Assembly (NCBI RefSeq): GCF_002592005.1
Contig: NZ_NVQF01000048.1
Location: 1-44,478, forward strand
DNA: 44,478 bases
Reading direction: 5' to 3'
Origin: Mycolicibacterium palauense
GTDB taxonomy: Bacteria > Actinomycetota > Actinomycetes > Mycobacteriales > Mycobacteriaceae
Below are positions 8,207-15,651 of the stretch, piece by piece; positions within the stretch are counted from its first letter, which is position 1; each line of letters begins with the position of its first letter. The position numbers were made by a program, and so were the translations under genes. Below the pieces are notes generated by a model. It made no database searches and was not told the origin of the DNA. It saw only the letters and a list, made by a program, of their open reading frames with translations.

Positions 8207-9142
8207 ATGTCCGACAGCACGCCCATCCACGACGTCATCGTCATCGGCTCGGGTCCCGCCGGGTACACCGCCGCCATCTATACCGCACGCGCCGAGCTTT
8301 CCCCGCTCGTCTTCGAGGGGACGTCGTTCGGCGGCGCGCTGATGACCACCACCGAGGTCGAGAACTATCCCGGCTTCAAGGAGGGCATCGACGGTCCGGT
8401 GCTGATGGAGGAGATGCGCGAGCAGGCCCTGCGGTTCGGTGCCGACCTGCAGATGGAAGACGTGGAATCGGTCGCCCTGGACGGCCCGGTCAAGACCGTC
8501 ACCACCGCCGGCGGCGAGACCCACCGCGCCCGCGCGGTGATCCTGGCCATGGGCGCGGCCGCCCGCTACCTCGGAGTGCCCGGCGAGCAGGAACTGCTGG
8601 GCCGGGGTGTGAGCGCCTGCGCCACCTGTGACGGGTTCTTCTTCAAGGAACAGGACATCGCCGTGATCGGCGGCGGTGACTCCGCGATGGAGGAGGCCAC
8701 GTTCCTGACCAAGTTCGCGCGCAGCGTGACGATCGTGCACCGGCGCGAGGAGTTCCGCGCCTCCCGGATCATGTTCGACCGCGCCAAGGCCAACGAGAAG
8801 ATCCGCTGGATCACCAACAGCGAGGTCCTCGCCGTGGAGGGTGAGAGCACCGTGACGGGGCTGCGCCTGCGCAGCACCGTCACCGGCGAGGAGTCCAAGC
8901 TGCCGGTCACCGGCATGTTCGTCGCCATCGGTCACGACCCGCGCTCCGAGCTGGTCAAGGGCGCCGTGGACATGGACGAGGACGGCTACGTGCTGGTGCG
9001 CGGTCGCACGACCGCGACCTCGCTGGACGGTGTGTTCGCCGCCGGCGACCTGGTCGACCGCACCTACCGGCAGGCCATCACCGCCGCGGGCACCGGCTGT
9101 TCGGCCGCCATCGACGCCGAGCGCTGGCTCGCCGAAGCCTGA
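8207..9142 (+). CDS. trxB2: Thioredoxin reductase (NADPH)
   Basis: Flavoenzyme that reduces thioredoxin with NADPH in the cytoplasm. The 311-residue protein has an FAD-binding GSGPAGYTAAIY motif near residue 14, the redox-active CATC pair near residue 138, an NADPH-binding IGGGDSAMEEA motif near 155, and a C-terminal FAD motif (GVFAAGDLVD). I chose the ATG at 8207 because AGAAAGG lies just upstream at a good distance; an upstream in-frame start at 8180 would overlap that ribosome site. trxA follows after 64 nt, so the pair form a thioredoxin system, likely co-transcribed. A SigH-like promoter precedes the gene, consistent with induction by thiol oxidation. Confidence 0.96.
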   Translation: MSDSTPIHDVIVIGSGPAGYTAAIYTARAELSPLVFEGTSFGGALMTTTEVENYPGFKEGIDGPVLMEEMREQALRFGADLQMEDVESVALDGPVKTVTTAGGETHRARAVILAMGAAARYLGVPGEQELLGRGVSACATCDGFFFKEQDIAVIGGGDSAMEEATFLTKFARSVTIVHRREEFRASRIMFDRAKANEKIRWITNSEVLAVEGESTVTGLRLRSTVTGEESKLPVTGMFVAIGHDPRSELVKGAVDMDEDGYVLVRGRTTATSLDGVFAAGDLVDRTYRQAITAAGTGCSAAIDAERWLAEA

Positions 9143-9206
9143 CCGCCTCCGGTCCATCCCGACCCGGCACCCGCCGGTGCCACATCCCCCGATAGGAGCA
9201 CACCCC

Positions 9207-9551
9207 ATGGCCACTGACACCGAGGACACCGCCACCGTCGCGGTCTCCGACGACTCGTTCGCCGAGGACGTCCTGAACAGCTCGACTCCGGTCCTGGTCG
9301 ATTTCTGGGCCACCTGGTGCGGCCCGTGCCGGATGGTCGCCCCCGTGCTGGAGGAGATCGCCACCGAGAAGGCCGGCCAGCTGACGGTCGCCAAGCTCGA
9401 CGTGGACGCCAATCCCGGCACCGCCCGCGACTTCCAGGTGGTGTCCATCCCGACGATGATCCTGTTCAAGGACGGCCAGCCGCTCAAGCGGATCGTCGGG
9501 GCCAAGGGTAAGGCCGCGCTGCTGCGCGAGCTCGCCGACGTCGTGTCCTGA
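9207..9551 (+). CDS. trxA: Thioredoxin
   Basis: Small cytoplasmic dithiol protein that reduces disulfides in target proteins and is recycled by TrxB2. It has 114 residues with the canonical active site WCGPC near residue 37 and the cis-Pro loop (VSIPTMILFKDG) near 75. The ATG at 9207 follows a GATAGGAG ribosome site by about 8 nt. It corresponds to M. tuberculosis TrxC (Rv3914). The last codons (GTG TCC TGA) are the first part of a 15-bp tandem repeat running past the gene. Because the period is five codons, every further copy carries an in-frame TGA, so read-through would stop again at once. Confidence 0.96.
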   Translation: MATDTEDTATVAVSDDSFAEDVLNSSTPVLVDFWATWCGPCRMVAPVLEEIATEKAGQLTVAKLDVDANPGTARDFQVVSIPTMILFKDGQPLKRIVGAKGKAALLRELADVVS

Positions 9552-9598
9552 CACCCAGTGTCCTGACACCCAGTGTCCTGACACCCAGTGTCCTGACC
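9543..9598 (+). repeat. 15-bp tandem repeat spanning the trxA stop codon
   Basis: Three perfect copies of GTGTCCTGACACCCA begin at 9543, 9558 and 9573, followed by an 11-bp partial copy at 9588. The first copy contains the trxA stop. Read on the opposite strand the unit contains ACACTGGG, an 8-bp core also present in the repeat array at 7552-7611. Confidence 0.93.
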
Positions 9599-9902
9599 TG
9601 AGGTCGGCCGCGGGACCTACCCCGTCGGCATGACCGCCGGGACGTCTCGTGGACCGGGTCCGGGCCGGCCCCCGGGCCGGTCTGGAACCATCGTCCCCGC
9701 GCAATCCCGGCACGTCCCCGAAACAAGCCGGCGACCTGGTAGAACGCCGACCAGGCCGGCCCGTTCGGCGGCGCTGACGCGCCCGGCGTTTTCCTGATTC
9801 GGGCGCATGTCTGCGACAATATCGCCAGTCTTCTCTGCCAGGGTGGGCGCCTGCCGGCGGCCGACCAAGCAACCGAAGGGCCCCTTGTCTATGTCGAGGT
9901 CT
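9552..9902 (+). other. trxA-cwlM intergenic region
   Basis: A 351-bp stretch without a credible gene. It holds most of the 15-bp repeat at 9543-9598, then GC-rich sequence with no clear hairpin. A somewhat AT-richer segment around 9800-9830 (ACAATAT near 9817) could hold a cwlM promoter, but I find no confident -35/-10 pair. The right end carries a 12-bp duplication that creates two in-frame ATGs for cwlM. Confidence 0.7.
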
Positions 9903-9910
9903 ATGTCGAG
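9887..9910 (+). repeat. 12-bp tandem duplication at the cwlM start codon
   Basis: Two perfect adjacent copies of GTCTATGTCGAG (9887-9898 and 9899-9910). Each contains an ATG in the cwlM frame (9891 and 9903), so the protein could start with or without four extra residues. Confidence 0.9.
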
Positions 9911-11126
9911 TCCGCGCCGCGAAGACTCCGGCGATGCGCTGCGCTTTGGTGACCGCAGCAGCGCCGTCACCGAGATCCGCGCCGCCCTGTCGGCGCTGGG
10001 CCTGCTGGACTGTCCGGACTCGGACCTGAGCACCGGCCGCCACGTCGCCGCGGATGTTTTCGACGCCGAACTCGACCATGCCGTGCGCGCGTTCCAGCAG
10101 CACCGGGGCCTGCTGGTGGACGGCCGGGTGGGCGAGGCCACCTACCGGGCGCTCAAGGAGGCCTCCTACCGGCTGGGTGCCCGTACGCTGCACCACCAGT
10201 TCGGGGCCCCCATGTACGGCGACGACGTGGCCACGTTGCAGTCCCGTCTGCAGGACCTCGGCTTCTACACCGACATGGTCGACGGGCACTTCGGCCTGCA
10301 GACGCACAACGCGCTGATGTCCTATCAGCGCGAGTACGGTCTGGCCGCCGACGGTATCTGCGGGCCGGAGACCCTGCGTTCGCTGTATTTCCTGGGTTCC
10401 CGCGTCACCGGCGGCTCGCCCCACGCGATCCGCGAGGAGGAGCAGGTCCGCCGATCCGGGCCGAAGTTGTCCGGCAAGCGGATCATCATCGACCCGGGCC
10501 GAGGCGGTGACGACCCGGGGTTGATCACCCAGGGCCCCGAGGGTCCGATCAGTGAAGCGGACATCCTGTGGGACCTGGCCAGTCGTCTCGAGGGCCGGAT
10601 GACCGCGATCGGTATGGAGACCTTCCCCTCCCGCCCGGCGGGCCACAGCCCCTCGGACGCCGAGCGCGCCGCCACGGCCAACGCCATCGGTGTCGACCTC
10701 ATGATCAGCCTGCGGTGCGCGACCCTGCCCAGCCCCGCCGCGAGCGGGGTCGCGTCCTTCCATTTCGGCAATTCGCACGGGTCGGTCTCGACGATCGGCC
10801 GCAATCTGGCCGACTTCATTCAGCGAGAGATCGTGGCCCGCACCGGATTACGCGATTGCCGTACGCACGGCCGCACGTGGGATCTGCTTCGCCTGACCCG
10901 CATGCCGACCGTTCAGGTCGACGTCGGCTACATCACCAATCCGCGCGACCGCGCAATGCTGGTCAATCCGCAGAGTCGGGACGCCATCGCCGAGGGCATC
11001 CTCGCCGCGGTGAAACGACTCTACCTCCTCGGCAAGAACGACCGTCCCACAGGAACTTTCACGTTCGCCGAGCTCCTCGCCCACGAGATGTCGATGGAAC
11101 AGGCCGGCAAGACCGGATCACTCTGA
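9903..11126 (+). CDS. cwlM: CwlM, amidase-like regulator of peptidoglycan precursor synthesis
   Basis: A 407-residue protein with two peptidoglycan-binding-like domains (about 15-75 and 95-165) and an N-acetylmuramoyl-L-alanine amidase 3 fold (about 185-375). No signal peptide is present, consistent with the cytoplasmic role of mycobacterial CwlM. When phosphorylated by PknB it stimulates MurA, and it also contacts MurJ and FhaA (known from M. smegmatis and M. tuberculosis). The C-terminal segment TGTFTFAEL keeps three threonines (383, 385, 387) that align with phosphosites described for the M. tuberculosis protein. pknB and mviN are both in this window. The ATG at 9903 gives the family's usual N terminus (MSSPRRED). 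The ATG at 9891, created by a tandem duplication, would add MSRS. An intrinsic terminator follows the stop. Confidence 0.94.
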   Translation: MSSPRREDSGDALRFGDRSSAVTEIRAALSALGLLDCPDSDLSTGRHVAADVFDAELDHAVRAFQQHRGLLVDGRVGEATYRALKEASYRLGARTLHHQFGAPMYGDDVATLQSRLQDLGFYTDMVDGHFGLQTHNALMSYQREYGLAADGICGPETLRSLYFLGSRVTGGSPHAIREEEQVRRSGPKLSGKRIIIDPGRGGDDPGLITQGPEGPISEADILWDLASRLEGRMTAIGMETFPSRPAGHSPSDAERAATANAIGVDLMISLRCATLPSPAASGVASFHFGNSHGSVSTIGRNLADFIQREIVARTGLRDCRTHGRTWDLLRLTRMPTVQVDVGYITNPRDRAMLVNPQSRDAIAEGILAAVKRLYLLGKNDRPTGTFTFAELLAHEMSMEQAGKTGSL

Positions 11127-11134
11127 GTCGAGAT

Positions 11135-11155
11135 CCTCTGCCGGGCAGAGGTTTT
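11135..11155 (+). terminator. Intrinsic terminator after cwlM
   Basis: A perfect 7-bp stem (CCTCTGC / GCAGAGG) with a CGG loop is followed directly by TTTT, 9 nt past the cwlM stop. It ends the plus-strand run before the convergent GNAT gene. The minus-strand side has no T-run, so it acts mainly in the plus direction. Confidence 0.8.
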
Positions 11156-11237
11156 CACGCGTGGTTTGCGCGCGGTCCTCGTCTGAGCTTCCCGTTCACG
11201 TCCCGGGCCTGCGTCCGGGCTCCCGCTTGACAGCCGC

Positions 11238-11978
11238 TCAGCGTGCCGCGGCGGTGAACGGCCCCGCCCCCGCGCCCACCGGCTGCTGCATCTGCGCGTT
11301 CTCGAGCAGACGCTCCAGCGCCGCCTCGACCTCCGCCTTCCAGCCCAGGCCCTTGTCGAGCTCCAGGCGCAACCGCGGAAAGAAACGGTGCGGAGCCACC
11401 ACGACGAACCCCACCCGTTCGAGGAAGTCCGCCTCGATCATGCAGTGCTCGAACGAGCAGTCACCCAGCGCGCTGACGGCATCGAGGACGTCCGGCTCGG
11501 CCGCCCCGGGCTCCAGCAGCCGCGACGACTCCGGGGTTCGGCCGAACGCCTCCAGTGCGCGGACCCCGCGTCGGACGAGCTCGTTGACCACTCCACCGAC
11601 CAGCTGCTCCGGGAGCCCGTCGTCGGCCTGTCCCGGTTCGACTCCCATCGACGTCAGCAGCACCGCGTCGGCGCTCACCGGTCCGGTCGGAAGGCGTTGC
11701 GCGCGGGGTACCGCGTGCGGGGGCGCATAGAGAACGTAGCCCTGGCAGGGTGCTTCGGGCCGGTCCGGTCCCCTGGAGGCGGCGAGGGCCATCTGCCCGC
11801 ACGAACCCCACTCCAGCATGACCATCGACAACCAGGCTTCCTTTTCGAACTCCGGGTCGGCGAGGTGATCGTCGCCGCCGGCGGCGTTCGGGTCCACCTC
11901 CCAGAAGACGCACTGGCGGGCATGCTTGGGCAACTGCTCGAATGCCTCGAGCCGCAAGGGCGTGATACGAGCAGACAC
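11238..11978 (-). CDS. GNAT-like N-acetyltransferase family protein (Rv3916c orthologue)
   Basis: The 246-residue protein matches M. tuberculosis Rv3916c in length and opening residues (SARITPLRLEAFEQLPKHARQCVFWEVDP, from about residue 2). The order of elements looks like a GNAT fold: a strand ending GYVLYAPP near 115, a strand with LLTSMGVEP near 140, then a helix with GLPEQLVGGVVNELVRRGV near 155. The acetyl-CoA-binding motif is degenerate. Substrate unknown. It is the last gene of the parA-parB side, 226 nt after parB, so it may have its own promoter. A 7-bp hairpin at 12020-12039, whose loop reads TATCCT on the coding strand, lies 42 nt upstream. The GTG start at 11978 was chosen by matching the family; the frame is open further upstream to 12098. 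Confidence 0.8.
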   Translation of the reverse strand: MSARITPLRLEAFEQLPKHARQCVFWEVDPNAAGGDDHLADPEFEKEAWLSMVMLEWGSCGQMALAASRGPDRPEAPCQGYVLYAPPHAVPRAQRLPTGPVSADAVLLTSMGVEPGQADDGLPEQLVGGVVNELVRRGVRALEAFGRTPESSRLLEPGAAEPDVLDAVSALGDCSFEHCMIEADFLERVGFVVVAPHRFFPRLRLELDKGLGWKAEVEAALERLLENAQMQQPVGAGAGPFTAAAR

Positions 11979-12019
11979 TAGATACCGGAGCCTCCATGTG
12001 CTGCGGTCATACGCCGCAA

Positions 12020-12039
12020 CCTCTCCAGGATAGGAGAGG
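12020..12039 (-). promoter_or_regulatory. Hairpin with a -10-like loop upstream of the GNAT gene
   Basis: Perfect 7-bp inverted repeat CCTCTCC / GGAGAGG with a 6-nt loop that reads TATCCT on the minus strand, a good match to TAnnnT. The arrangement suggests a promoter whose -10 sits between two halves of an operator, but no matching -35 is seen. Confidence 0.35.
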
Positions 12040-12204
12040 ATCGCCCGTGCCGACCAGTGCCGGACGATATCCGGCCGATGTGGCCGGCCCGTAGTCAAAG
12101 AACCTGCGCCACAAAGTATTTGCGGCGCGACGCCCGAACCGGGCGGAACCGGACCAGGTTGGTGTCACAGTGACGTATCTTCCCCGTGTGGTCGGACGGA
12201 CCCC

Positions 12205-13194
12205 TCAGCCGCGCGTTTGGTCCATCAGGTCGACGATTCGCTGCAGATCGTCGACGGAGCCGAACTCGACGACGATCTTGCCCTTCCGCTTCCCCAGACT
12301 GACCGTCACCCGGGTGTCGAACGCGCCGGACAGCCGCTCGGCGACGTCCTGCAACCCCGGCATCTGAATCGGCTTCCGCCGCGGGGCGGTGGGTGTGGTG
12401 CCACCACCGCGGTTGGCCAGTGTCACGGCCTCCTCGGTCGCCCGGACGGACAGCCCTTCGGCGACGATGCGGGCCGCCAGCTCCTCCTGCGCCTCCGGAC
12501 CACCTTCCAGGGTGAGCAATGCCCGGGCATGACCGGCCGACAACACACCCGCCGCCACCCGCCGCTGCACGGCGATCGGCAATCTCAGCAACCGGATCAT
12601 GTTGGTGATGAGTGGGCGGGACCGCCCGATGCGGGCCGCAAGCTCGTCGTGAGTGACCCCGAACTCGTCGAGCAGCTGTTGGTAGGCGGCCGCCTCTTCC
12701 AGAGGGTTCAACTGCACCCGGTGGATGTTCTCCAGCAGGGCGTCGCGCAGCAGGTTGTCATCGGTGGTCTCGCGGACGATCGCCGGAATGGTGGCGAGGC
12801 CGGCCTCCTGCACCGCGCGCAGGCGGCGCTCCCCCATCACCAACTGGTATCGCGGGACGCCGGCGGGCTCCTCGGTCTCCAGCTCACGCACGACGATCGG
12901 TTGCATCAGGCCGAACTCGCGGACGGAGTGCACCAGTTCGGCCAGCGCCTCCTCGTCGAAGACCTGCCGCGGCTGCTTGGGATTGCGCTCGATCGCGGAC
13001 GGATCGATCTCCCGGTACACCGCGCCGATATCGCCGACGACCGGAGCGGGTGCGGGTCCCCCGAGCACGACATCCGCGGCAGCATCGCCCATCCGCGGAC
13101 CCAGGCTGCCCGATTGGTCCTCGGCCGGACCGGTCGGGATCAGCGACGCGAGCCCGCGGCCGAGCCCGCCCTTACGTCGTGACGACTGCGTCAT
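12205..13194 (-). CDS. parB: Chromosome-partitioning protein ParB (parS-binding CTPase)
   Basis: ParB binds parS near the origin, spreads as a CTP-dependent clamp and hands the origin to ParA. The 329-residue protein starts with the conserved RRKGGLGRGLASLIP, has the CTP-binding GERRLRA motif near residue 120, and a helix-turn-helix (LLDEFGVTHDELAARIGRSRPLITNMIRLL) near 175-205. A C-terminal dimerisation domain completes it. The ATG at 13194 overlaps the parA stop as ATGA, so translation is coupled. Two perfect parS sites lie 0.9-1.6 kb upstream in parA and rsmG. Length and order match M. tuberculosis Rv3917c. Confidence 0.97.
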   Translation of the reverse strand: MTQSSRRKGGLGRGLASLIPTGPAEDQSGSLGPRMGDAAADVVLGGPAPAPVVGDIGAVYREIDPSAIERNPKQPRQVFDEEALAELVHSVREFGLMQPIVVRELETEEPAGVPRYQLVMGERRLRAVQEAGLATIPAIVRETTDDNLLRDALLENIHRVQLNPLEEAAAYQQLLDEFGVTHDELAARIGRSRPLITNMIRLLRLPIAVQRRVAAGVLSAGHARALLTLEGGPEAQEELAARIVAEGLSVRATEEAVTLANRGGGTTPTAPRRKPIQMPGLQDVAERLSGAFDTRVTVSLGKRKGKIVVEFGSVDDLQRIVDLMDQTRG

Positions 13195-14135
13195 GCTTGT
13201 CCCTTCTCTGTCGTGCCCCGCTCGGCGAGTTCGCGGCTGGCGTCGAGATAGCTCATCGCGCCCCGCGATCCCGGGTCGTAATCGATGATGGTCATGCTGT
13301 AGCCGGGGGCCTCCGACACCTTCACACTGCGCGGGATCACCGTGCGCAACACCTTGTCACCGAAGTAGCGGCGTACCTCGTCGGCCACCTGGTCGGCCAG
13401 CTTCGTGCGGCCGTCATACATCGTCAGCAGGACGGTGGTGACGTCGAGCCGCGGGTTCAGGTGGGACTTCACCATGTTGATGTTGTTCATCAACTGCGAG
13501 ACACCTTCCAGTGCGTAGTACTCACACTGAATCGGGATCAGCACCTCGGGTGCGGCCACCAGTGCATTGATGGTGAGCAGTCCCAGCGAGGGCGGGCAGT
13601 CGATGAAGACGTAGTCGAAATCGGTGTCGTCCAGTTCGGCGAGCGCGTTGCGGAGCCGGTTCTCGCGGGCCACCATGCTCACGAGTTCGATCTCCGCGCC
13701 GGCCAGATCGATGGTGGCCGGTACGCAGTACAGCAACGGATTGTTCGGGCTCTGACGCAGCGCCTCGGCCAGCGGCATCTCCCCCAGCAGCACCTCGTAG
13801 GAGGAGGGCGTGCCGGACTGCCGTCGCTCGATGCCCAGCGCGGTGCTGGCGTTGCCCTGCGGATCCAGGTCTATGACGAGCGTCTTGAGTCCCTGTACCG
13901 CGAGGGCGGCGGCCATGTTCACCGCCGTGGTCGTCTTACCGACCCCGCCCTTCTGATTCGCGATCGTGAACACCCGCCGCGTCGAGGGCCGCGGCAGTCG
14001 CTGATTGGTGTGCAGAACCTGCATCGCGCGTTCGGCGGCCGCGCCGATCGGCGTGTCGAACTCGTCCCCCTGGTGCCATGTTTCACGTGAAACATCGGGC
14101 GCCTGGCTGTCGTCGCGACCGTGTGCCACGGTCAT
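13191..14135 (-). CDS. parA: Chromosome-partitioning ATPase ParA
   Basis: Walker-type ATPase that segregates origins with ParB and works at the growing pole with Wag31. The deviant Walker A box (NQKGGVGKTTTAVNMA) lies near residue 62, followed by DLDPQGNAS and the switch motif DCPPSLG. I chose the ATG at 14135, which overlaps the rsmG stop as ATGA and follows GAAGGGGAG; this gives 314 residues. The GTG at 14129 has better spacing from that ribosome site and is a real alternative. A perfect parS site (14079-14094) encodes the VSRET segment near residues 15-19. The open frame extends to 14243, but that part overlaps rsmG and is unlikely to be coding. Confidence 0.95.
   Translation of the reverse strand: MTVAHGRDDSQAPDVSRETWHQGDEFDTPIGAAAERAMQVLHTNQRLPRPSTRRVFTIANQKGGVGKTTTAVNMAAALAVQGLKTLVIDLDPQGNASTALGIERRQSGTPSSYEVLLGEMPLAEALRQSPNNPLLYCVPATIDLAGAEIELVSMVARENRLRNALAELDDTDFDYVFIDCPPSLGLLTINALVAAPEVLIPIQCEYYALEGVSQLMNNINMVKSHLNPRLDVTTVLLTMYDGRTKLADQVADEVRRYFGDKVLRTVIPRSVKVSEAPGYSMTIIDYDPGSRGAMSYLDASRELAERGTTEKGQA
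14079..14094. other. parS: parS site inside parA
   Basis: Perfect 16-bp palindrome TGTTTCACGTGAAACA, identical to the canonical bacterial parS, flanked by A/T to give an 18-bp palindrome. It lies in the N-terminal coding part of parA. Confidence 0.97.
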
Positions 14136-14839
14136 CTCCCCTTCTTGTCGCCGGGCTGGCGTGAACCGCGACCGGACCGTCCGGAGGCCGTCCGATGACC
14201 GACGACCACGGTGGCCGGCGGCATCAAATAGTCCACGCCACATCTCATCACTTCCACGTCGGTCATGCCCAACGATTGCAGCGTCGCACCGTACTCCGAC
14301 ATCTCCGCCTCGGCGCGATCCCCCTTCATCGCCAGCATCACGCCACCGCTGCGTAGCAGCGGCGCGCTCCAGCGGGCCACCTTGTCCAGCGACGCCACCG
14401 CCCTCGAGACCACGACATCGAGTTCGCCGTGCTCCCGTCGCACGGCCGGATCCTCGGCTCGCCCACGAACCACCGCGACGGTGTTCAGCCCGAGATCGTC
14501 GATGACCTCCGTCAGGAACGTGGCCCGCCGCAGCAGCGGCTCGATCAGTGTGACGCGGATGTCGGGTCGGGCGATCGCCAGCGGAATGCCGGGCAGCCCG
14601 GCCCCGCTTCCGATGTCTCCCACCACGGAACCGCTGGGGATCAACTCACCCACCGCGGCGCTGTTCAGCAGGTGGCGGTCCCAGAGTCGAGGGGCCTCCC
14701 GTGGGCCCAGCAGACCACGTTCGACTCCGGCGTCCGCCAGGATCTCCGCATAGCGCAGGGCGCGATCGAGTCCGCTTCCGAACACCTCCCGGGCGGAGTC
14801 CGGGGCCGGGATCGCGCCGTCATGTTTCACGTGAAACAT
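14132..14839 (-). CDS. rsmG: 16S rRNA (guanine-N7) methyltransferase RsmG/GidB
   Basis: Methylates N7 of a G in the 530 loop of 16S rRNA using S-adenosylmethionine. Loss gives low-level streptomycin resistance in mycobacteria. The 235-residue protein has the SAM-binding motif VGDIGSGAGLPGIPLA near residue 72 and the family motif VVSRAVASLDKV near 150. The ATG start at 14839 lies inside a perfect parS palindrome, so the first residues MFHVKH are the translation of parS. A GGAGG ribosome site is immediately before the palindrome. The stop overlaps parA. It sits 64 nt after khpB in the same direction. Confidence 0.96.
   Translation of the reverse strand: MFHVKHDGAIPAPDSAREVFGSGLDRALRYAEILADAGVERGLLGPREAPRLWDRHLLNSAAVGELIPSGSVVGDIGSGAGLPGIPLAIARPDIRVTLIEPLLRRATFLTEVIDDLGLNTVAVVRGRAEDPAVRREHGELDVVVSRAVASLDKVARWSAPLLRSGGVMLAMKGDRAEAEMSEYGATLQSLGMTDVEVMRCGVDYLMPPATVVVGHRTASGRSGRGSRQPGDKKGR
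14823..14838. other. parS: parS site overlapping the rsmG start codon
   Basis: Second perfect copy of TGTTTCACGTGAAACA. The extended 18-bp palindrome (14822-14839) begins, on the minus strand, with the ATG start codon of rsmG. ParB loading here would cover the rsmG translation start. Confidence 0.97.
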
Positions 14840-14903
14840 CCTCCGGAATCCAGGCGGGCGCGGTCGAAACTACATCTGTGTAACTCGGGTGGGTACCTCG
14901 AGC

Positions 14904-15554
14904 TCAGCCCTCGAGCAGAACCACCACACGCCGCGACGGCTCCACCCCTTCGCTCTCGCTGCGCACACCCTGCACGGCAGCCACCGCATCGTGAACGATC
15001 TTCCGTTCGAACGGCGTCATCGGGGAGAGCTGCTCGCGTTCTCCGGTCTCCAGGACCCGGCGCGCCACCTTGTCACCCAGCGTCGCCAACTCATCCCGGC
15101 GACGACGGCGCCACGACGCGATGTCGAGCATCAACCGGCTGCGCTCCCCCGTCTTCTGGTGCACCGCCAGCCGTGTCAGCTCCTGCAGTGCATCGAGCAC
15201 CTCGCCCTTCCGGCCGACCAGCTTCACCAGATCCTCGCCGCCGTCGATGCTGACCACCGCGCGGCTGCCTTCGACGTCGAGATCGATGTCCCCGTCGAAG
15301 TCCAACAGGTCGAGAAGCTCCTCCAGGTAGTCCCCGGCGATCTCCCCCTCGGCGACCAGCCGCTCCTCCTGGTCGTCGACCTTCGCGTCGTCGTCGCCGG
15401 CATCACCCGCGGCGTCGTCCGTCTCGGTCCCAGCGTCGGTCCCTGTCTCTGTCGTGCCGTCGGTCCCGGTCTCGGTCCCGGTGTCGGTCATGGTCCCGTC
15501 GTCCACCGTCGCCTCTGCCTCGGTGGGTTCCGCGCTGATATCAGCCTCAGTCAT
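14904..15554 (-). CDS. KhpB/Jag family RNA-binding protein (KH and R3H domains)
   Basis: A likely RNA-binding protein, the Rv3920c orthologue, that travels with yidC across Gram-positive bacteria. The 216-residue product opens with an acidic, Thr/Asp/Glu/Gly-rich region of about 70 residues with a repeating TGTET / TGTD pattern. A KH-like domain follows (LVKLVGRKGEVLDALQEL, GRKG as the GxxG loop, near 125), then an R3H domain (PMTPFERKIVHDAVA ... SESEG) near 185-210. I chose the ATG at 15554 because TAGGA lies about 5 nt upstream; the longer open frame to 16037 overlaps yidC and is a shadow. The acidic region is longer than in M. tuberculosis (187 residues, from memory). Confidence 0.9.
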   Translation of the reverse strand: MTEADISAEPTEAEATVDDGTMTDTGTETGTDGTTETGTDAGTETDDAAGDAGDDDAKVDDQEERLVAEGEIAGDYLEELLDLLDFDGDIDLDVEGSRAVVSIDGGEDLVKLVGRKGEVLDALQELTRLAVHQKTGERSRLMLDIASWRRRRRDELATLGDKVARRVLETGEREQLSPMTPFERKIVHDAVAAVQGVRSESEGVEPSRRVVVLLEG

Positions 15555-15651
15555 GTCCGTCCTATCTGTTCGGCCCAATGGGGGTCTGTCGGCGTCATCG
15601 GTGCTGCCGCACCGCCGGCGCCTCGCACGCGCGTCCTCAGCGTGCGGAAAG

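Noticed and set aside
7552..9598. CRISPR-like short direct repeats
   Set aside because: The units are contiguous 15-bp tandem copies with no spacers, and no cas genes are nearby.
11388..11981. Plus-strand ORF opposite the GNAT gene
   Set aside because: No ribosome site and no recognisable domain; the minus-strand reading matches a conserved family.
12131..12145. CGCCCG-AAC-CGGGCG hairpin as a parB terminator
   Set aside because: The stem is only 6 bp, no T-run follows on the minus strand, and such GC hairpins are frequent in this background.
14850..14890. Promoter for rsmG-parA-parB between khpB and rsmG
   Set aside because: A TAGTTT -10-like hexamer is present, but no acceptable -35 lies 16-19 bp upstream, so I did not call it.
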